DNA from: Nephrocerus scutellatus
Taxonomy: Eukaryota > Arthropoda > Insecta > Diptera > Pipunculidae
DNA length: 64,000 nucleotides
Direction: 5' to 3'
Assembly: GCA_947095585.1 (NCBI GenBank)
Contig: OX352761.1
Coordinates: 91,949,833-92,013,832 of the forward strand
The stretch's first letter is position 1, and the number at the start of each line of letters is the position of its first letter. Below, in pieces: positions 57,763 to 64,000 of the stretch. The position numbers and the translations under genes are program-made. Below the pieces are notes generated by a model. The model was not told where the DNA came from and made no database searches. It worked only from the letters and a program-made list of their open reading frames with translations.

Positions 57763-57995
57763 TATTAGATTATATAAATAAAAAGACCGATGATTAATAT
57801 ATATTACCGATTAAACAAAATAACTTTTATTATAATTGTATAATGCGTGATGTTTGCAATATGAACAAGGAGGAAGTGAAACAAAAACATAACATACTGA
57901 AAAGTCGAACTACTTTTAGCTTTAACTTTTCACTATTGTCGCCATCTATTAACAATAATACTAATTAAATTGAATTTAAACTACGTTATCCAACA
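57763..57995 (-). repeat. Copia 3' LTR
   Basis: On the minus strand begins TGTTGGATAACG and ends TAATCTAATA. Matches the other LTR with no difference seen. Confidence 0.95.
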
Positions 57996-58030
57996 TTCCT
58001 CCTCAAATTTAATTACATTAATGTTTTGAT

Positions 58031-61000
58031 TTATTTTAGTCCACACAAATTGCGAAAATAAGCCAGTTTGGTTCCAGATAATGGCTTTGTACACATGTCC
58101 GCAATCATTTCTTCCGTTGGACAATATTGACATTCAACGATCCTCTTTTTTATGCAATCTTTAGTGAAATTACATTGTACGTCAATATGTTTCGACCGGT
58201 TGGTGAAACCTTCCCGAAAAATTAGTGCTAAGCAGCTTTGGTTATCTTCATACATCACAGTTGGATCGACGACATCTATTTTAAAATTACGCATAAGAGC
58301 ACGTAACCAAATTACCTCACGGCAAGCCTCTGTTAAAGCTATAAACTCTGCTTCGGTTGAAGATAGAGCTACACAAGTTTGCTTTTTGCAACTCCAACTG
58401 ATAACTGATCCAAAAGCCATAAAAATGTAACCGCTGTTAGATTTTCTATCTGATCGATCTTCGGCCCAATTGGCATCTGCGTATCCAATCAGTTTTACAT
58501 TGTCACTACCATTTAAAATCAGCTTCAATTTTATGGTGCCTTTCAAATATTTTACCACTCGCTTTAATTCATCCCAATCTTCTTGAGTTGGATTAATTGT
58601 TTTTTGAGCTAATATTGCGACACTTGCTGCTATATCAGGACGTGTATTAATTGATACAAACAAAAGACATCCCATAAGTCTTTGATATTCAATATTATTT
58701 AACAATAATTGAGATGATGGACCCTTTTGATATTCGACCTTCAATGGCATTTTAGAACATTTCGAATTTTCCAATCCAAATCGTTTGATAATTTGATTTA
58801 TGTAAGATGTTTGACTTATTTGATAGATATTATCAATAATTTCCACTTCAATTCCAACGTAACATTTGATTTGTCCTAAACTGTCAATTTGGAAACTTTT
58901 ATTGAGATTATTTTGGACTTCTTTGATTTCGTTGATTTGCTTACTGGCTACTATTATGTCATCAACGTATATAATTATATAACAACTGCCATTTTTATTA
59001 TGTCTGGTGAATAGACATGGATCTTCGTCACTTTGCACGAAACCAGCTTCGACCATAACTTTATTGAGCGCCAAGTTCCATACTCTTGCTGATTGTTTTA
59101 ATCCGTATAGGCTCCTCCTTAAATGACATACTAAATTTTTGTTTTCGACTTCAAAACCCGGCGGCTGATTCATATAGATTTCTTCTTTGAGCTCACTATT
59201 TAAGAATGCGGTTTTTGCATCTAGGTGATGTACCAATAACTTCTCTCTACTAGCAATCGTCAATAACAAACGGAATGTGGTTTGTCGTGCCACTGGTGCA
59301 AATACTTCGTCGTAGTCAACACCAAATCGCTGCGAAAATCCTTGAGCAACCAATCGAGCTTTGTATCGCACAACGCTGTCATCCGCATTCGATTTTAGTT
59401 TAAAAACCCATCTACATCCGACTGTTTTTCGATCAGCTGGTAATTTAACAATTTCCCAGGTGCCATTTACTTTGTGTGCATTCATTTCGTCGTTCATCGC
59501 TTGTAGCCATTCATCTTTATGGTCAGAATTTAAGACATCGTTAATTGTTTTTGGCTCAGAAACAATTAAATTAACTTTATTTATATTTTCGATTAACCGC
59601 TTCGGTGGAACACCTTTGTTGACTCTTGATGATCTACGAATATTTAAATAATTTTCGTTGTTGCTTTCATCCGCTTCTGATTCATTATTTTGTTGGTCAT
59701 CTGGTTCATTTTCTTTATTGTCCGAATTATGGTTATCATCGTTTTCTTTATTTGCATAATTTGATTTGATTTCATTGGGATTCGATTCGATTGGATCGTC
59801 GGCAAAACGCACGTCACGACTTATTAATAATTTTCGTGCAGAACGATCATAACATCTATATGCTTTAGATTCCAAATCGTAACCCATAAAAATTGCTTCC
59901 ACTGCTTTTGAATCCAATTTGCTCCTTTTCTCTTTTGGTACATGTACATAGCATTTCTGTCCAAATATATATAAATTTTGCAAATTTGGCATATTGCCGC
60001 ACCACAACTCATATGGTGTTTTTGGAATCGACTTAGATGGCAATCGATTTTGGAGAAATGTTGCCGTCATAACTGCTTCGGCCCAAAAAATATGATCTAA
60101 ATTTGCATTGGCTAACATGGAACGTGCCATTTCAATCAAGCTTCTATTTTTGCGTTCCGCAACGCCGTTTTGCTGTGGCGAATATGTAGCTGTATATTGA
60201 ATGCTTGTTCCGATACCTTTAAGATAGCCAACGACTCGTTTATCGGTATACTCTGTACCTCTATCAGATCTGATGATCTTTGGATATTGCGAAAACTTTG
60301 TCTTTGATAATGCTACATATTCCTTTAACTTATCAACACATTCAGATTTATGCTTTAGTAAATAAATCTTCGTATAACGTGAAAAATCGTCAATGAATGT
60401 AAGGATGTAACGATTACCATTGTGTGATGCAGTCTGCATCGGACCACATAAGTCTGTGTGTACCAGATCCATCGGTGCCTTGGTTGACGTCATTGAAACT
60501 TTCGGAAATGGCGTTCTCGACATTTTCCCTTTTAGACAGGATTCACAAATATCGCTGCAATTGCATTTTCTGACCTTCATACCGCTCACTAAATTCTGAT
60601 TGTCCAAATGCTTTATGATATTTATATCTCTATGTCCGAGAATTCGATGCCACTGATGTGCACATAGAGTACGCTCACCGTTTACCATATCGACCTTATG
60701 CATTTGCCTCAGACGGTATTGATTACCAAAAACCTCGCCAATATTATTGATTTTATTATTCCTCTTGATGAATACTTCGTTTTTGGTAAATTCAACATTT
60801 ATACCTTTTCTTGCCAATTGTTTCACTGACAAAATGTTAGACGAAATTTCCGGAACGTATAAAACATCTTTTATTATGGCTGACATTGGTTTATTTCTAT
60901 GATCGCAGAATTGGACATTTACTGTACCTTTACCTATCGACCAGTATTCTTTATTATCGGCAACACGAATGCTTTCATTATAATTTGAGATAAAATCAAC

Positions 61001-61861
61001 AAAATCTCCTTTGTTATTGCTAATATGACACGTAGCTCCTGAATCAATAATCCAGTTACTTGATGAGCCATTTTCCTTATGTGTCACTATAAACAATTGA
61101 TTATTGTCTGAATTGTCAATTGTATTCGCTTTATGCATCTCTGTTGAATTCTTCTTATGTAACTTCTTTTTGGACCACTTTTCATATTTTCTGCATTCAC
61201 TTTTAATATGGCCTTTCTTTTTGCAAAAGAAACATTCCAAGATGCCTGAATCGACTTTCAGAACATTACCACATGCGCCACCAGATTGATTGTCACGATC
61301 CAATTTGTGTTTATACTCTTCAATCAATTTCGCTTGCACAATTTTTAAATTTAACTCGCTTGCTTTTTGTGTTTGTAGCGCTGTAACCACAGTATCATAG
61401 CTGCATGGTAGTTGTCCAAACAATAGACCGATCTGCCATTTTTCAGACAATTTCTCTTCACCGAGTGCATCTATCCTTTGAAACATATCTGTCAGCCAAT
61501 GAATATGCTTCTCCATGTTGCCACCTTCATCGAGTTTACGTGTGCAAATTTCTTTAATTAATTGAACGCTATTACTACCTGCACTTTTTTCGTGATATTC
61601 CATTAATGCGTTCCACATCGATTTAGCAGATGTTAAATGGTCTCTTATATGCACAAATTGACTGTCCTCGATATTTAATCCAATACTCGAAACTGCATTC
61701 GTGTTTGCCTTTGTCCATTCAGGTGTTATTGGTTCTGGAGCATCAGATATAATCGCCGTCCACGAATTTTCTTTTTGCATTAACAATTGCATTCGTAATT
61801 TCCAATTGAAATAGTTATCGTTGTTTAATTTATCGAAATGATATTTTATTTCGGTAGACAT
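58031..61861 (-). CDS. Copia Gag-Pol polyprotein, intact
   Basis: 1276 aa in one frame, the copia arrangement. Gag N-terminus (NYFNWKLRMQLLM, 16-28); zinc knuckle C210-C223 (CFFCKKKGHIKSEC); protease with DSGA at 273-276; pre-integrase HHCC region (HQWHRILGH...CESC, 402-442); integrase Asp470, Asp533 and Glu569 (35 residues apart, DD35E); acidic linker about 697-740; reverse transcriptase with YVDD at 965-968; RNase H with GYADANW (1126-1132) and STEAEF (1168-1173). Every catalytic motif is present. The start ATG lies ~87 bp inside the 5' LTR end, behind the primer site. Confidence 0.97.
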   Translation of the reverse strand: MSTEIKYHFDKLNNDNYFNWKLRMQLLMQKENSWTAIISDAPEPITPEWTKANTNAVSSIGLNIEDSQFVHIRDHLTSAKSMWNALMEYHEKSAGSNSVQLIKEICTRKLDEGGNMEKHIHWLTDMFQRIDALGEEKLSEKWQIGLLFGQLPCSYDTVVTALQTQKASELNLKIVQAKLIEEYKHKLDRDNQSGGACGNVLKVDSGILECFFCKKKGHIKSECRKYEKWSKKKLHKKNSTEMHKANTIDNSDNNQLFIVTHKENGSSSNWIIDSGATCHISNNKGDFVDFISNYNESIRVADNKEYWSIGKGTVNVQFCDHRNKPMSAIIKDVLYVPEISSNILSVKQLARKGINVEFTKNEVFIKRNNKINNIGEVFGNQYRLRQMHKVDMVNGERTLCAHQWHRILGHRDINIIKHLDNQNLVSGMKVRKCNCSDICESCLKGKMSRTPFPKVSMTSTKAPMDLVHTDLCGPMQTASHNGNRYILTFIDDFSRYTKIYLLKHKSECVDKLKEYVALSKTKFSQYPKIIRSDRGTEYTDKRVVGYLKGIGTSIQYTATYSPQQNGVAERKNRSLIEMARSMLANANLDHIFWAEAVMTATFLQNRLPSKSIPKTPYELWCGNMPNLQNLYIFGQKCYVHVPKEKRSKLDSKAVEAIFMGYDLESKAYRCYDRSARKLLISRDVRFADDPIESNPNEIKSNYANKENDDNHNSDNKENEPDDQQNNESEADESNNENYLNIRRSSRVNKGVPPKRLIENINKVNLIVSEPKTINDVLNSDHKDEWLQAMNDEMNAHKVNGTWEIVKLPADRKTVGCRWVFKLKSNADDSVVRYKARLVAQGFSQRFGVDYDEVFAPVARQTTFRLLLTIASREKLLVHHLDAKTAFLNSELKEEIYMNQPPGFEVENKNLVCHLRRSLYGLKQSARVWNLALNKVMVEAGFVQSDEDPCLFTRHNKNGSCYIIIYVDDIIVASKQINEIKEVQNNLNKSFQIDSLGQIKCYVGIEVEIIDNIYQISQTSYINQIIKRFGLENSKCSKMPLKVEYQKGPSSQLLLNNIEYQRLMGCLLFVSINTRPDIAASVAILAQKTINPTQEDWDELKRVVKYLKGTIKLKLILNGSDNVKLIGYADANWAEDRSDRKSNSGYIFMAFGSVISWSCKKQTCVALSSTEAEFIALTEACREVIWLRALMRNFKIDVVDPTVMYEDNQSCLALIFREGFTNRSKHIDVQCNFTKDCIKKRIVECQYCPTEEMIADMCTKPLSGTKLAYFRNLCGLK

Positions 61862-61931
61862 TTTATTTTCCTTTACACCGCAGTAGACACAATTAACAAA
61901 TTATATATTTAAAAATTTTCTTTGCTTGGGT

Positions 61932-61948
61932 CAACTGGGCCCATAACC
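61932..61948 (-). promoter_or_regulatory. Copia primer binding site, initiator tRNA-Met type
   Basis: On the minus strand GGTTATGGGCCCAGTTG directly follows the 5' LTR. Copia primes from an internal fragment of initiator tRNA-Met with the same GGTTATGGGCCCAG core (family knowledge). Confidence 0.88.
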
Positions 61949-62181
61949 TATTAGATTATATAAATAAAAAGACCGATGATTAATATATATTACCGATTAA
62001 ACAAAATAACTTTTATTATAATTGTATAATGCGTGATGTTTGCAATATGAACAAGGAGGAAGTGAAACAAAAACATAACATACTGAAAAGTCGAACTACT
62101 TTTAGCTTTAACTTTTCACTATTGTCGCCATCTATTAACAATAATACTAATTAAATTGAATTTAAACTACGTTATCCAACA
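61949..62181 (-). repeat. Copia 5' LTR
   Basis: 233 bp, same as 57763-57995. Carries the element's promoter, though no clear TATA box position was fixed. Confidence 0.95.
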
Positions 62182-62186
62182 GAAAC

Positions 62187-62387
62187 AAATTGCAAACTTG
62201 CGTTGATTTTTTTTGCGATTTGTTGTCTTTTTTTATTTATATTATTTATTTGTCAATGTTCATCCAGTGCTGAGCTATGTTTAAAGTTTTAAGTCTGTAG
62301 CTCACTGGGAAGTTAGTTTAAAATCAATTACAAAATTTGACAGACAGACATACACGAAAGCGAGCTAATAAAAACTTTTTAAAATAG
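62187..62387. repeat. older insert between LINE halves
   Basis: Includes about 62290-62370 ('gaagttagtttaaaatcaatt', 'gacagacagacat'), a diverged terminal block of the ~115-bp minisatellite family. With 57666-57757 it forms the host DNA of the Copia insertion and itself interrupts the LINE. Confidence 0.5.
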
Positions 62388-62660
62388 GTAGGGAGCCAGT
62401 ATTCAGGCGGTACATTAGCACCCATAGCTTACACGAGAACATTAATGACAATGGACAAGCAAGCAACAATTTGGTCGTTGCGAGTACAAGGTTAGACCGC
62501 GTGTTGATAGACCGCCGCCACAACCCGGACCTGATGATGGTGCCAACGTCGACTCGGACCACTATTTTCTTAGTATGGTGCTCCGAGCGCGGAATGCAAC
62601 ATCACGAAAGACTGCATCCGCGAATCAGATTCGAGTCAACTCGGATGCCCTTCGCAACGG
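62388..62660 (+). pseudogene. LINE endonuclease C-terminal half
   Basis: Reads SLHENINDNGQ, LVVASTRL, DRVLIDRRHNPD and, after a frameshift, ANVDSDHYF: the catalytic end of APE-type LINE endonucleases, normally D-H-V/..SDH. It picks up where 57040-57665 ends. Confidence 0.75.
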
Positions 62661-64000
62661 TTGAAAATTCATATTTAATCTTTTTACATCAATTTGCACG
62701 TCCCAGTTGATTTTGGCGGAAATCGGCCAACCGGAAGGGAAAGTTTACATGTGCAGTTCTTCGAGTTTTTGCAAATAGCTCAAAAAGTATAGCACATATC
62801 AGAAATCTGTTAAGTGCAAAAGAAATTAAAAAAAACTTTTATGCCTTTGGCTCGATAGTTGTGCGTGCATTTTTTGTTTGTTAGGCCTGGTACTACAGAA
62901 GAATTGTTTGCCTTCAAGAAAGACGTCAAGTCGGGGAAGGACCGAATTGTACTGTAGAGGTTCCAAGAAATTTGGAGGCTCAATTACGTAATTATTTGTA
63001 ATATTTTCTTGGTCAGGTTTTTTTTTGTTGTTTTTTTGTTTAAAGCATTCGGACTCGCGTCGCTTTTAGTTTCGTGATATTTTTCCGTTTTCCTTTTTCA
63101 ATAAATCAGAGAATTATGAGACAAAAATGGAAACCGGCTACAAAAGCGAGGAATGTGATATGTTGTAAATTACATTCCTTCGTTTTGTCAGTTTTTATTA
63201 AGGGATTAGACCACCTTATTGCCGTGGCACGTCATTTAGTGAGTTTTCCCTTGGCAAAAAGTTTTCATAAAAAAATAGGGCCTAGGGGTTGTCAAGTTAA
63301 ATAAAAGTTTTTAAAAATAAGAAATACCACTTAGTCACTTGACTAGGGAATTATTCAAAGTTTTAAATCTTACTACAGACAAGTAATAATAAGAAAACCG
63401 TTGGATGGTTTGGAGAAAGGTCTTAATCAATTCGTCAAAACAAAAAATCTCTTTTGGATTTGAAAGAAGAGAGACAAATTATCTTATTCATGAACAATGC
63501 GTCCTTCCACAAAACAACAGTTAAGTTAAAAATCATTTATGTCGATGTAAAACAAAACATCTGTTTGCTGCACTGTGAAGAGAGCTTAGTGGCTGGTTAC
63601 AGGAGAAATGATTTAGAAAGGTATTTGGATTTTAAATTTGAAATAAGTAAGCATGCTCTCATAATGGAATAACCTACAAGATTATATAAAGGTTCGTTTA
63701 CCTGCCTTGAAAAACAAATTTTAAAGAGGTAGTTATCCGGGTTTAACTGTATAATATATATTATCTATATCAAGCAGTTAAGCACCTTTTCATTTATTTT
63801 TTCCATCTAATATCTCTAAAGGTCTCAGTTTTGTGCAATTGCACGGTGGCCCCTAGCCAACTAGCTTGTAAATAAAGTTACAAAGGAATCATAAACCCGC
63901 TACTTTTTTATAAAATATGAGCACAAATATACTAGAGAAGTAAAAATTAATTGCGCACACATTTTGTAGATAGTTAAAACATTAAAGTTTTATATCTTTA
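62661..64000. other. mostly unassigned; possible pogo/Tigger-type scrap at 63440-63672
   Basis: A frame at 63454-63672 includes RQIILFMNNASFHKTTVKLK, which weakly resembles the DDE motif region (ILLL.DNA..H) of pogo/Tigger transposases, but the Asp is Asn and the expected downstream motif is missing. Nothing else was recognised to the end of the window. Confidence 0.3.

Larger units (their letters stand above)
57763..62181 (-). mobile_element. Copia-type (Ty1/copia) retrotransposon, complete
   Basis: 4419 bp with two 233-bp LTRs (57763-57995 and 61949-62181) that look identical, a 5-bp target duplication GAAAC (57758-57762, 62182-62186), a primer site and a purine tract (TTTGAGGAGGAA, minus strand, about 57996-58007). 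The single polyprotein has no damage. All signs point to a very recent insertion that may still be mobile. Confidence 0.96.

Noticed and set aside
62471..62710. Host gene exon
   Set aside because: Matches the C-terminal half of a LINE endonuclease.

Overview
This is insect nuclear DNA, most likely from a higher fly. The amino-acid sequence of two intron-bearing host genes points to Diptera, and the two DD41D mariner-type elements resemble the 'rosa' group first described in tephritid fruit flies (family knowledge, not tested here). The DNA is AT-rich and most of the window is transposable elements inserted into one another.

Host genes. Both lie on the + strand. Positions 2337-4929 hold the last five coding exons of HMG-CoA reductase (Hmgcr). 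All four catalytic residues and the C-terminus are present; the N-terminal ~130 codons are not in the window. Positions 41476-43408 hold four exons of the MITF/TFE bHLH-zipper factor Mitf, including a short basic-region exon ending at 41542. A minus-strand reading frame at 5891-6142 may be a decayed acyl-CoA thioesterase piece. About 36 kb of repeats separates the two genes.

Layout. 1-2.1 kb: microsatellite, LINE debris, and a Tc1-type remnant split by a rosa-like element. 2.3-4.9 kb: Hmgcr. 6.3-7.3 kb: a 'GGGTGTCCATA' DNA element. 8.6-10.2 kb: a 5'-truncated LINE. 12-13.8 kb: env-like, SINE and Ty3/gypsy fragments. 15.1-18.9 kb: a nested fold-back structure holding a second GGGTGTCCATA element, which itself holds a 560-bp palindrome made of two transposase-less rosa copies. 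21.5-22.8 kb: a rosa-type element with an intact transposase. 23.2-26.6 kb: a broken Ty3/gypsy element whose Gag begins with a SAP-like domain. 28.3-34.3 kb: a swarm of palindromic repeats with a 551-bp exact tandem duplication. 41.5-43.4 kb: Mitf. 44.5-46.2 kb: a Helitron-like insertion and a TIR element. 46.4-54.6 kb: an 8.2-kb env-containing endogenous retrovirus of the insect errantivirus type, with TATA target duplication, near-identical LTRs and broken pol. 57.8-62.2 kb: a complete Copia-type element (minus strand) with identical 233-bp LTRs and a 1276-aa polyprotein, sitting inside an older LINE.

How the parts relate. The intact rosa transposase (21623-22708) is the obvious candidate source of activity for the 560-bp palindrome, which keeps the same terminal sequence. 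The Copia element carries everything for its own copying. The gypsy, LINE and Tc1 pieces are dead. A ~115-bp-unit minisatellite family (15.2, 18.6-19.4, 26.6, 34.3, 38.9, 56.5 kb) recurs across the window in both orientations and in one place cuts off a retrotransposon.
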